Positions 1-5,400 of a stretch of DNA of 5,400 bases are shown here, piece by piece (positions within the stretch are counted from its first letter, which is position 1; the number at the start of each line of letters is the position of its first letter). Made by a program: the position numbers and the translations under genes. Source of the stretch: an uncultured Lachnospiraceae bacterium (GTDB lineage: Bacteria; Bacillota_A; Clostridia; Lachnospirales; Lachnospiraceae); NCBI GenBank assembly GCA_910585855.1, contig CAJUGZ010000287.1, positions 1 through 5,400 of the forward strand. The letters run 5' to 3'. The notes beneath the pieces are model-generated. The model searched no databases and was not told the origin of the DNA. It worked only from the letters and a program-made list of their open reading frames with translations.

Positions 1-30
1 CTTACGCCTGTTTCGTTTCGGGCGAAATGA

Positions 31-147
31 GGGCGAATTGCGCCCCGGTCTGTCCAGTTGGAGAAAGAAAAAGGCAGAAGTCTTAGAACTTCTTACTTTT
101 TGGAAACCGGAACAGCAGTCTGCCCACCGTTTTCGAATCTGGCGTCC
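31..147 (+). repeat. Right arm of a dispersed inverted-repeat element, copy 1 (cut by window start)
   Basis: This stretch aligns without gaps to 2254-2370; both are 117 bases long. The outer 73 bases (75-147 against 2298-2370) differ at about 10 positions, and a 29-base core starting at 96 is identical. The inner end begins with a small hairpin, GGGCG-AATTG-CGCCC (31-45), which is also exact in the other copy. The arm ends with GGCGTCC, ten bases short of the mgtE stop codon, so any mgtE read-through transcript would run straight into it. The left part of the element would lie before the window. I see no open frame of its own and no U-tract that would make it a classic terminator. Confidence 0.8.
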
Positions 148-157
148 GCCCTATTTC

Positions 158-1579
158 CTACATTCCAAACAAACGAATTAAAAAAAACCAAGCCAGTCCA
201 TAATAAGTCGTCACTGCCACCAGATCATTCACAGTCGTAATCAAAGGACCAGACGCCACTGCCGGATCAACCTGAATTGCATGAAAAAACATTGGTATCA
301 CCGTTCCCATCAAACTAGAAACCATCATAGAAACCAATAATGAAACACCAATACAGCCCGAAATCAAAAACGAAGTCAGAACCGGATTGTTCTTTCCCAC
401 CATAATATACACCCCAATAAACAAAAAAGACAGCAAACCCAAAATCAATCCGTTGGTAAAACCAATTTTTACCTCCCGAAAAACCAAATGCCATTTCTCT
501 CTGCTGCCGACTTTTTCATCCATCAAAACCCGAATCGTTACCGCAAGAGATTGTGTTCCCACATTTCCTGCCATATCAAGAATCAGTGACTGAAAACAGA
601 CAATCAAAGCCAGTCCCTGTATCACCTGCTCAAACGCCCCCACCACCGTTGACACCAAAAGCCCCAGTGCCAACAATGCCAAAAGCCAAGGCAGCCTTTT
701 TTTCATCCCAGCCAGTACGGTTTCATCCAAATCACTCTCTTCCGTCATACCAGCCAGTTTCGCATAGTCCTCTCCTAACTCCTCATCTACCACTTCCACA
801 ATATCATCCGAAGTAATAACACCCAGCAGCCGATTCTCTTCATCCAAAACCGGAATCGAATCCTCCGAATAATCCTTTAATTGCTCAATACAGTCCGTTA
901 TCGTTTCCGAAGCATAAACCCGTGGATAAGAAGTCGAAATAATTTGCTCTAGAGGCGTTCCTTCCCGTGCAATCACTAAATCCCGAAGTTCAATCGCTCC
1001 ATAAAAGATATCCTTTTCATCGACCGCATAAATCGTAGTAATATTGTCGTTTTCTGCCGCCTGTTCCACCAAAGACCGCATCGCCTGCTTAATCGTTGAA
1101 TTTTTTTGAATCCGAACATAATTAGTACTCATCCGGCTTCCAATCTCCTCTTCCCCATACGACCGAATTAACCGAATATCCTCTTTTGCCTCTTCATCTA
1201 AAAGCTGAATTAACTCTTCCCGTTTTTCTTCTTCCAGCTCCTCTAAAACATCAATCGCATCGTCGGCATCCATCCTTTCAATAATATCCGCTGCCTTCTC
1301 CGCATCCAGCTCCTCAATAAAATCCTCTACATTATCTAAATAAGCAAAAATATCCGAAATTTCATCATCACTGAAAATCTGATAAAACCGTCTGCGCTCT
1401 TTCTTTGACATCTCCTCCAATGCAGACGCAATATCATTATCATGATAATCCCGAATCTTTTCTTTTATTACCGATACCGTTTCACTGCTTCTTAAAATAT
1501 CTAAAATTTCCTGCTTAAAATCCCGCTTTGAAAACACAGCTTCCCCTGTCTTTTCCATTACATCTTGTTCTCTTCCCAT
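158..1579 (-). CDS. mgtE: Magnesium transporter MgtE
   Basis: MgtE is a homodimeric Mg2+-selective channel of the cell membrane, gated by cytoplasmic Mg2+. All parts are present in 473 residues, slightly longer than the usual 450. An acidic alpha-helical N domain spans about 25-150 and is rich in repeated E/D-L-D motifs. A CBS pair follows at about 152-205 and 210-268, then a connecting plug helix at about 270-295. Five membrane segments lie near 296-318, 322-348, 371-395, 400-432 and 446-471. The family signatures AGNVGTQS (337-344) and ASGPLITTVNDL (442-453) are intact; D452 corresponds to the pore Mg2+-site aspartate (D432 of the Thermus protein). The start is chosen because AGGAGGT lies 7 bases upstream; the Met at residue 8 has no comparable site. 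A small ORF lies 94 bases upstream and a repeat arm begins just beyond the stop. I see no M-box-like leader. The family call is very secure. Confidence 0.97.
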   Translation of the reverse strand: MGREQDVMEKTGEAVFSKRDFKQEILDILRSSETVSVIKEKIRDYHDNDIASALEEMSKKERRRFYQIFSDDEISDIFAYLDNVEDFIEELDAEKAADIIERMDADDAIDVLEELEEEKREELIQLLDEEAKEDIRLIRSYGEEEIGSRMSTNYVRIQKNSTIKQAMRSLVEQAAENDNITTIYAVDEKDIFYGAIELRDLVIAREGTPLEQIISTSYPRVYASETITDCIEQLKDYSEDSIPVLDEENRLLGVITSDDIVEVVDEELGEDYAKLAGMTEESDLDETVLAGMKKRLPWLLALLALGLLVSTVVGAFEQVIQGLALIVCFQSLILDMAGNVGTQSLAVTIRVLMDEKVGSREKWHLVFREVKIGFTNGLILGLLSFLFIGVYIMVGKNNPVLTSFLISGCIGVSLLVSMMVSSLMGTVIPMFFHAIQVDPAVASGPLITTVNDLVAVTTYYGLAWFFLIRLFGM

Positions 1580-1586
1580 TCTATAA

Positions 1587-1593
1587 ACCTCCT
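1587..1593 (-). promoter_or_regulatory. Ribosome binding site of mgtE
   Basis: The minus strand reads AGGAGGT, a full Shine-Dalgarno match, seven bases before the ATG at 1579. It fixes the first Met as the start. Part of it (1590-1593) lies inside the possible hairpin at 1590-1624. Confidence 0.85.
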
Positions 1594-1624
1594 GCCTTTT
1601 ATTTTAACCACAATAGAAGCAGGA
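1590..1624 (-). promoter_or_regulatory. Possible hairpin masking the mgtE ribosome binding site
   Basis: On the minus strand TCCTGCTT (1617-1624) can pair with AGGCAGGA (1590-1597): eight base pairs with one G-U, around a 19-base loop. The 3' arm takes up four bases of the AGGAGG site. A competing weaker stem, AGAAG/CTTCT (1630-1634 with 1615-1619), uses part of the same 5' arm, so the two cannot form together. That is the layout expected of a translational switch, but an eight-pair stem with a long loop can arise by chance. No ligand or regulator can be named. The pairing is seen; the function is inference. Confidence 0.3.
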
Positions 1625-1673
1625 CAGCCCTTCTTAAACCCCAAAATTTTTATCAAAACCATAAATTTTCTTC

Positions 1674-1793
1674 CTATATATTTTTCTTAGAAATCAAACC
1701 AAAACAGGATAGTATCATATTATCTTTCGCTGTTCCGTTTTCTTTCCAATCTTTGGGATTCGGACTGTCACAGTTACTACTGCCAGATTCCAT
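1674..1793 (-). CDS. Small hypothetical protein, 39 residues, upstream of mgtE
   Basis: I do not recognise this protein. The frame opens with ATG at 1793, ends with TAG at 1674, and is preceded by a ribosome binding site matching the ideal sequence at 12 of 13 bases, which is the main reason to believe it. The predicted peptide is hydrophilic in its first two thirds, with Ser/Asn/Asp, two prolines and one Trp in CDSPNPKDWKEN (8-19). It then has a short hydrophobic patch, MILSCFGLI (26-34), and ends in basic KKNI. It has two cysteines (8 and 30), no clear signal peptide, and too short a hydrophobic run for a confident membrane helix. It ends 94 bases before mgtE in the same direction, so it could be a leader peptide sensing translation, an independent small protein, or a relic carried by the neighbouring repeats. 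Codon choice looks normal for the region. Coding is inferred, not proven. Confidence 0.55.
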   Translation of the reverse strand: MESGSSNCDSPNPKDWKENGTAKDNMILSCFGLISKKNI

Positions 1794-1798
1794 CCTGT

Positions 1799-1811
1799 TC
1801 ACTTCCTTTCT
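1799..1811 (-). promoter_or_regulatory. Strong ribosome binding site of the small ORF
   Basis: The minus strand reads AGAAAGGAAGTGA, differing by one base from AGAAAGGAGGTGA, the complement of the usual 16S rRNA 3' end. The GGAAG core lies eight bases before the ATG at 1793, the expected spacing. Such an extended match is unlikely by chance in front of a start codon and is the key support for the 39-codon gene. Confidence 0.65.
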
Positions 1812-1849
1812 AAAAAATATCCTCGTTTTTTCTTATGCTTTCCCAAACC

Positions 1850-1922
1850 AGACGCCAGATTCGGAGGGATGGATTTTGAACCTGCTTCCGACTCCAAAAT
1901 GTAAGAAAGTCTAATAATTCTG
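1850..1922 (-). repeat. Diverged third arm of the same repeat family
   Basis: Read on the minus strand, this 73-base stretch resembles the right arm at 75-147 in the same 5' to 3' sense. Thirteen of the 14 terminal bases match (GACGCCAGATTCG on the plus strand), as do about 25 of 30 at the inner end (from TCCAAAA to TTCTG). The middle third has diverged. Total length equals that of the arms at 75-147 and 2298-2370, which argues for common descent rather than chance. It lies about 40 bases upstream of the small ORF's ribosome binding site. I find no clear partner arm for it. Confidence 0.6.
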
Positions 1923-2122
1923 CATAAAAATACCGACTTTTATATATAACAATATCACAAATGATAGAACATAGACATTTATTCCATATTCAAACATAAA
2001 ACAAGCTCTTCAACTTTTTTCTTCAAAAGCCAAGAAACAGCCGGATTCTGGAACGGCAGGCAAACTGCAGTGACTTTGGAAAAAAGCTGAAAGTACTTAG
2101 GCTTCTGCTCGAAAATCTAGAA

Positions 2123-2162
2123 TTTTTTGCACATACTGCTTCCATGCAGTGTGTGCAAAAAA
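2123..2162. repeat. Perfect long hairpin inside the repeat element
   Basis: TTTTTTGCACATACTGC (2123-2139) pairs with GCAGTGTGTGCAAAAAA (2146-2162) over 17 positions, one of them G-T, around a six-base loop. The T-run is on the 5' side and the A-run on the 3' side on either strand, so the stem itself has the wrong layout for a classic intrinsic terminator. It is present only in the left half of the element, where the right half has a shorter, unrelated sequence. Confidence 0.7.
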
Positions 2163-2179
2163 AGGGGCGTGTTTAGCCC
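2157..2179 (-). terminator. Possible weak intrinsic terminator for the upstream operon
   Basis: Read on the minus strand, GGGC-TAAACAC-GCCC (2179-2165) is followed by C and seven T residues (2163-2157). It lies about 170 bases beyond the ATPase stop codon, in the correct direction for ending that operon. The stem has only four G-C pairs, which is short, and the T-run also belongs to the next hairpin. It could act together with that hairpin, but the support is modest. Confidence 0.3.
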
Positions 2180-2346
2180 GTATGTCCTGAGAAAAGGTTA
2201 TCTTACGGCTGATAAAATCCTTCCCTACACCAGCAACGTTTTGGCTGCAATACGGGCGAATTGCGCCCCGGTTCGTCCGGCTGGATGCACCAAAATTCAG
2301 AAGCCTTAGTACTTTCTGCTTTTTGGAAACCGGAACAGCAGTCTGC

Positions 2347-3666
2347 CTACCGTTCCAGAATCCGGCGTCCCCCAGCCAAATAATTAACAAACTGCTGTGC
2401 CGTCCGACCAGAAATTCCGCCATGAGAAAGCTCCCACTTATTTGCCTCCCTGCAAATCTCCTCTTCTTCCATTGTAACCCCAGCCCGTTTTGCAAGTTCC
2501 ACCACAATCCGAAAATATTCCTTCTGCGTAGGTTTCGAATAATTAATCATCACTCCAAACCGATTGACCAAAGAAAGTTTTTCCTCCATCGTATCTGACC
2601 GATGCATCCCATTCTCTGCCTCTACATCATCCCGATCCTTCCAAGTTTCTTTTATCAAATGCCGCCGATTAGAAGTAGCATAAATCAAAATATTTTCCGG
2701 CTTTGTTTCCACTCCGCCTTCAATTACCGCCTTTAAAAACTTATACTCTATTTCAAATTCTTCAAACGAAAGATCATCCATATAGATAATAAACTTATAA
2801 TTACGATTTTTTATCTGTGCAATGACATTTGACAGATCCTGAAACTGATGCTTATAAATCTCAATCATACGAAGCCCTCTGTCATAGAACTCATTGACAA
2901 TCGCCTTAATACTCGTGGATTTTCCTGTTCCGCTGTCCCCAAATAAAAGCACATTATTTGCCCGTTTTCCCTCTACAAAAGCAGTTGTATTTTCCACCAG
3001 CTTTTTCTTTTGAATTTCATACCCAATCAAATCCTGAAGCATAACCTTATCCATATTGTTGATAGGCTGAAAAAACATTCGGTTTCCTTCCTCGGTTCGA
3101 ATCCGAAATGCTTTATTCAGTCCAAACATTCCCACTCCATAATCCCGATAAAAGTTTGTAACGCACACAAAAAATTCTTCCTCATTGTGTGTCTTCTCTA
3201 ACTGTTCACTTAATGCCTGTACTTTCTCACTGACATTTTTATTATACATTAACTCCGGCTTTCCAATCGCCCGATAATGTGTTAAATGTGTAAAGCAGTC
3301 TATCCCAAGTTTTTTTTCCAGCTTTCCAAAATCATAATCAAATAATTCCCGAAACATCTGAAAATCACTTTTTGCAAAATAATTGACACTCCCATCATTT
3401 GCCCCGACCTTTTCACAGGTAAGGCTAAAAGGATTTTCATCTGTAATTAATAAAAAGGTCAAATAATTATGCCAAAGATTTTTATCAAATCCATAATCTG
3501 TTGCCAGAACCAAAAGCCGCTTCACCTGCTGAAAAGCCCGAGTTACCAACACTTCTGCAGACTCACTTCCGCTGTCTGCCTGTTTGCAGATATCACTTAA
3601 TTCCATTAAAATAGAATCCTTTGGCATATCACCATAAATCAATAACTTTGATACAATCCGATACAT
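2347..3666 (-). CDS. AAA+-type ATPase, DUF815 family, function unknown
   Basis: The 439-residue protein looks cytoplasmic: no signal peptide or membrane segment. An N-terminal helical region (about 1-200), rich in aromatic and charged residues and specific to this family, precedes the ATPase core. Walker A is GDSGTGKS (243-250). Walker B is FIIYMDDLSFEE (292-303), with D297 and D298. A sensor-1-like TSNRRHL follows (331-337), then a candidate arginine finger in VNRFG (R369) and a sensor-2-like GRTAQQF (R421). These fit an AAA+ fold that hydrolyses ATP to remodel a partner, but the target is unknown. AGAGAAGAGG eight bases before the ATG supports the start. It follows the AlkD-like gene by 19 bases, so the two are probably co-transcribed. 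Unusually, the last seven codons (residues 433-439, GRRILER) and the TAG lie inside a repeat arm, so the native C-terminus was probably replaced or trimmed. The catalytic core is untouched. Confidence 0.9.
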   Translation of the reverse strand: MYRIVSKLLIYGDMPKDSILMELSDICKQADSGSESAEVLVTRAFQQVKRLLVLATDYGFDKNLWHNYLTFLLITDENPFSLTCEKVGANDGSVNYFAKSDFQMFRELFDYDFGKLEKKLGIDCFTHLTHYRAIGKPELMYNKNVSEKVQALSEQLEKTHNEEEFFVCVTNFYRDYGVGMFGLNKAFRIRTEEGNRMFFQPINNMDKVMLQDLIGYEIQKKKLVENTTAFVEGKRANNVLLFGDSGTGKSTSIKAIVNEFYDRGLRMIEIYKHQFQDLSNVIAQIKNRNYKFIIYMDDLSFEEFEIEYKFLKAVIEGGVETKPENILIYATSNRRHLIKETWKDRDDVEAENGMHRSDTMEEKLSLVNRFGVMINYSKPTQKEYFRIVVELAKRAGVTMEEEEICREANKWELSHGGISGRTAQQFVNYLAGGRRILER

Positions 3667-3685
3667 TCTATACGCCTCTTCTCTA

Positions 3686-4384
3686 TTATGCTGTTTTATT
3701 TTTTCCTCTTTTCATTCCTTGAAGTATCGCTTTATCTTCAGACGGCACACGATAAGACTCTAACATTTTTGTAATTGCCTTATTATAAGTAAAATTATCT
3801 AATGTATTTTCCTGTAAAAACGTCATTGTCTGTTTTGAAAATTTCGCATAAGCCGTAGCAATTCCCCAAGCCACTCCCATCTGAGTATAATATCCAACCG
3901 GAGAAATCTGATTATAAGCTGCCAAAACCTGCTCAATATATTCTTCTGTTAAATAATGATCCATCATCAAAACCGCCGCTGCCCGAAGCTCAAACTCCTT
4001 GTCCGACTTTAGATAAGGCATCAAAAACTCCCAGACCCTCTGCCTGTTCTTTTTCGCAATTTGAAAAGTAGAACAAAAACTGTCACACACAGACCAATCC
4101 GAAATCTTAGGAATAAAGCGCTCTGCCTGTTCCAAAATTACCTCAATATCTGCCTTTGCATATCCAATCACAAAAGCCTTTATTGTCATTTCCTCAAAGT
4201 ATTCCTCTGCGCCTTCTTCCAAAAATAAAATCCAGTCCTCTTCCTTTGCAATTTCCTTTGCAAGTTTTCTTAAAACAGGAATCCGAACTCCAAGCAAAGG
4301 CTTGCTATTTGGAATCAAAGAAGAGGAAAACGTCTGATAATTTTCTTCCTGAAACTGCATTAATTCTGTTCGAATATTCCTCAT
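3686..4384 (-). CDS. DNA alkylation repair protein, AlkD-like (HEAT repeats)
   Basis: AlkD-family proteins are all-helical HEAT-repeat folds that wrap DNA; the best known excise N3- and N7-alkylated bases without flipping them out. This 232-residue protein has the family pattern throughout: an N-terminal LIPNSKPLLGVRIPVLRKLAK (23-43), SDWSVCDSFCS (95-105), ELRAAAVLMMDHYL (132-145) and YYTQMGVAWGIATAYAKF (165-182). W97, D101, R134 and W173 match W109, D113, R148 and W187 of Bacillus cereus AlkD, so the catalytic cleft looks intact. The constant offset of 12-14 suggests a shorter N-terminus, as in the AlkD2 branch, whose glycosylase activity is in doubt. It lies between the Na+/Pi transporter (22-base gap) and the ATPase gene (19-base gap). 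GGAGG sits 15 bases before the ATG and AAAAGGA only four, neither ideal, but the N-terminus matches the family start. Confidence 0.9.
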   Translation of the reverse strand: MRNIRTELMQFQEENYQTFSSSLIPNSKPLLGVRIPVLRKLAKEIAKEEDWILFLEEGAEEYFEEMTIKAFVIGYAKADIEVILEQAERFIPKISDWSVCDSFCSTFQIAKKNRQRVWEFLMPYLKSDKEFELRAAAVLMMDHYLTEEYIEQVLAAYNQISPVGYYTQMGVAWGIATAYAKFSKQTMTFLQENTLDNFTYNKAITKMLESYRVPSEDKAILQGMKRGKNKTA

Positions 4385-4406
4385 ACTATCCTTTTATTTC
4401 CTCCGA

Positions 4407-5400
4407 TTATTCTTCATGCCGCCCGTTTCCACTGACTAAAAAATGATACTTTTTTCGATATCCCTCATACGCCAAACTATAATTGGCATCACTGTCCTTT
4501 ACTGTTCCTAAATACTGATGTACCCGCAGTCCGCCATGCCCGGATATTTCAATTACACATCCTGCAATATTAGAGCAATGATCGGAAACCCGCTCTAAAT
4601 TATTCAAAATATCACTGACAATAAATCCCTGCTGTATGGTAGATTTTTTCTTTTGCAGGCGCAAAACCGACTGCATCTTCATCTGCTCTGTCAGATAATC
4701 TACGACCTGTTCTAATGGTTCGACCTGCTCTGCAATCTGCACGGAATTTTTTCGAAAACACTCGCAAACCAATTCCACAATCTCATTTAATGCAGAATAT
4801 AAAACATCTAAATCCATACGTTCATTTTCCGAAAATACAATTTTATTATCTTCGATTTCTTCTGCTGTAGCTACAATATTTACCGCATGATCTGAAATCC
4901 GCTCAAAATCTCCAATTACATGCAAAAGTTTTGTAATCTCATGTCCGTCCTGCTCGTCTAAATCACAGGCTGACAGTTTCACCAGATAACTTCCCAAGAT
5001 ATCTTCATATTCATCTGACTTATTTTCATATTCTCGTACTTTTTGCGCTGTTTTTTTATCATAATTTCTTAATAATTTCAAAGACATCTGCAGTGCTTCA
5101 CAGGAAATTTCTGCCATAGCAACTGTTACTTCCTCACAGCGTTTTACTGCAACAGAAGGGGTCTGCATTAAACGATCGTCCAAAAGAATGGTATTTTCCT
5201 CTTCCTTTGAATCTCTAATAGAAATCGTAGCCAACCGTTCTAACTGTTTTGTAAACGGTGCAAATAATATTACGCATAAAATTTTAAATATCGTATGAAT
5301 TCCGGCAATTCCCCACATATCAATCGCATGATCGACAAAAGTAAAATTCATCACATAATCGAAAAGATAAAATAAATTTAACCACACCAATACACCAATC
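4407..5400 (-). CDS. Na+/phosphate cotransporter with PhoU-like tail (5' part missing)
   Basis: Only the C-terminal 330 residues are in the window. The frame is open to the edge, so the TTG at 5390 is an internal leucine codon, not a start. Two membrane segments remain at the front (about residues 1-19 and 29-49 of the visible part, the latter WGIAGIHTIFKILCVILFAPF-like), the end of the Na_Pi_cotrans domain that moves phosphate with sodium. A cytoplasmic PhoU-like region follows at about 90-285, built of two helical repeats. Each carries the family's metal-site pattern: FERISDHAVNI (166-176) and LERVSDHCSNI (268-278). This fits the NptA-type transporters of Firmicutes, where the PhoU part is thought to regulate or sense. 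A hydrophilic tail ends in GRHEE. It leads an apparent operon with the AlkD-like and ATPase genes. Confidence 0.92.
   Translation of the reverse strand, partial: IGVLVWLNLFYLFDYVMNFTFVDHAIDMWGIAGIHTIFKILCVILFAPFTKQLERLATISIRDSKEEENTILLDDRLMQTPSVAVKRCEEVTVAMAEISCEALQMSLKLLRNYDKKTAQKVREYENKSDEYEDILGSYLVKLSACDLDEQDGHEITKLLHVIGDFERISDHAVNIVATAEEIEDNKIVFSENERMDLDVLYSALNEIVELVCECFRKNSVQIAEQVEPLEQVVDYLTEQMKMQSVLRLQKKKSTIQQGFIVSDILNNLERVSDHCSNIAGCVIEISGHGGLRVHQYLGTVKDSDANYSLAYEGYRKKYHFLVSGNGRHEE

Larger units (their letters stand above)
1580..2346. other. Long intergenic region between the ATPase gene and mgtE
   Basis: This 767-base gap contains the mgtE leader (1580-1673), the small ORF (1674-1793), a diverged repeat arm (1850-1922) and most of the inverted-repeat element (2040-2370). 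The AT-rich stretch 1923-2039 shows nothing I can support, neither a gene nor a convincing promoter. mgtE needs a promoter somewhere here because the upstream operon is far away and probably ends near the repeat, but no -35/-10 pair stands out. Longer open frames crossing the gap on either strand lack ribosome binding sites and run through repeat arms, so I do not call them. Confidence 0.7.
2040..2370. mobile_element. Non-coding inverted-repeat element, MITE-like
   Basis: The left arm (2040-2107) and right arm (2298-2366) are imperfect inverted repeats of 68 and 69 bases, about 80% identical, starting from a shared GCCGGATTCTGGAACGG end. A second inverted pair lies further in: GGGGCG-N6-GCCCGTAT (2165-2184) matches the complement of 2251-2270. 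The ends enclose about 190 bases with no plausible gene. The right arm has its own short stem, GGAAC/GTTCC (2332-2355). A similar right arm occurs at 31-147, so this is a dispersed family. A non-autonomous element moved by a transposase elsewhere is the best reading. I see no target-site duplication, and the outermost left bases (ACAGCC against ACGCC) differ, so the exact ends are uncertain. It could instead be an RNA-level repeat acting at gene ends. Confidence 0.65.

Noticed and set aside
553..816. 87-codon plus-strand frame inside mgtE
   Set aside because: The very proline-rich product arises from the complement of the mgtE coding strand; there is no ribosome binding site and mgtE is intact on the other strand.
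1675..1702. Possible mgtE promoter, TTGGTT-16-TATATA on the minus strand
   Set aside because: It lies inside the end of the small ORF, the -35 match is poor, and such AT-rich pairs are common in this sequence. It cannot be excluded but is not supported.
1745..1800. Faint resemblance of the small ORF's 5' half to the repeat arms
   Set aside because: Only short words such as GGATTC and ACTACTG agree and gaps are needed; this is too weak to call another repeat copy.
1580..1850. M-box magnesium riboswitch ahead of mgtE
   Set aside because: mgtE genes of Firmicutes often have one, but I find none of its conserved blocks, and a translated ORF with a strong start site occupies most of the space.
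1528..1914. 128-codon plus-strand open frame across the mgtE start and intergenic region
   Set aside because: It is antisense to the mgtE start and the better supported small ORF, lacks a Shine-Dalgarno site, and its product has the low-complexity Phe/Ser/Pro content typical of antisense frames here.
2097..2507. 136-codon minus-strand open frame overlapping the ATPase 3' end
   Set aside because: It runs through both halves of the repeat element and out of frame through the ATPase gene, has no ribosome binding site, and its composition is that of a shadow frame.
4407..5390. TTG at 5390 as the start of a complete protein
   Set aside because: The frame stays open to the window edge, there is no ribosome binding site before the TTG, and the family has a long membrane domain that must lie upstream.

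Overview
The window comes from an AT-rich, low-GC Gram-positive chromosome, most likely a clostridium of the Lachnospiraceae type. This is inferred from the protein families (MgtE, a DUF815-type ATPase, a Na+/phosphate transporter with a PhoU tail), from Shine-Dalgarno sites close to the AGGAGG consensus, and from tight same-strand packing. Arginine is often written CGG in all the large genes. No species can be named from this alone.

Every gene I can support reads on the minus strand, so transcription runs from high to low coordinates. At the right edge is the 3' part of a Na+/Pi cotransporter (4407-5400, cut by the window). Gaps of 22 and 19 bases separate it from an AlkD-like DNA-alkylation repair protein (3686-4384) and then an AAA+-type ATPase of the DUF815 family (2347-3666). 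These three look like one operon whose promoter lies outside the window. After a gap of about 770 bases comes mgtE (158-1579), a magnesium channel, probably its own unit.

The gap (1580-2346) is not empty. It holds a 39-codon reading frame (1674-1793) with a nearly perfect ribosome binding site, ending 94 bases before mgtE. It also has a possible hairpin covering part of the mgtE ribosome binding site, and a family of repeats. The best repeat copy, 2040-2370, has roughly 69-bp imperfect inverted arms, like a small non-coding mobile element. A second copy of its right arm lies at 31-147, just past the end of mgtE, and a diverged third arm lies at 1850-1922. Both well-conserved right arms abut the 3' end of a minus-strand gene, and in the ATPase gene the arm supplies the last seven codons and the stop.

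Most of the protein content is ordinary housekeeping: ion and phosphate handling, DNA repair and an ATPase of unknown role. The parts that merit a second look are the hidden small gene ahead of mgtE and the repeat family that docks onto gene ends.
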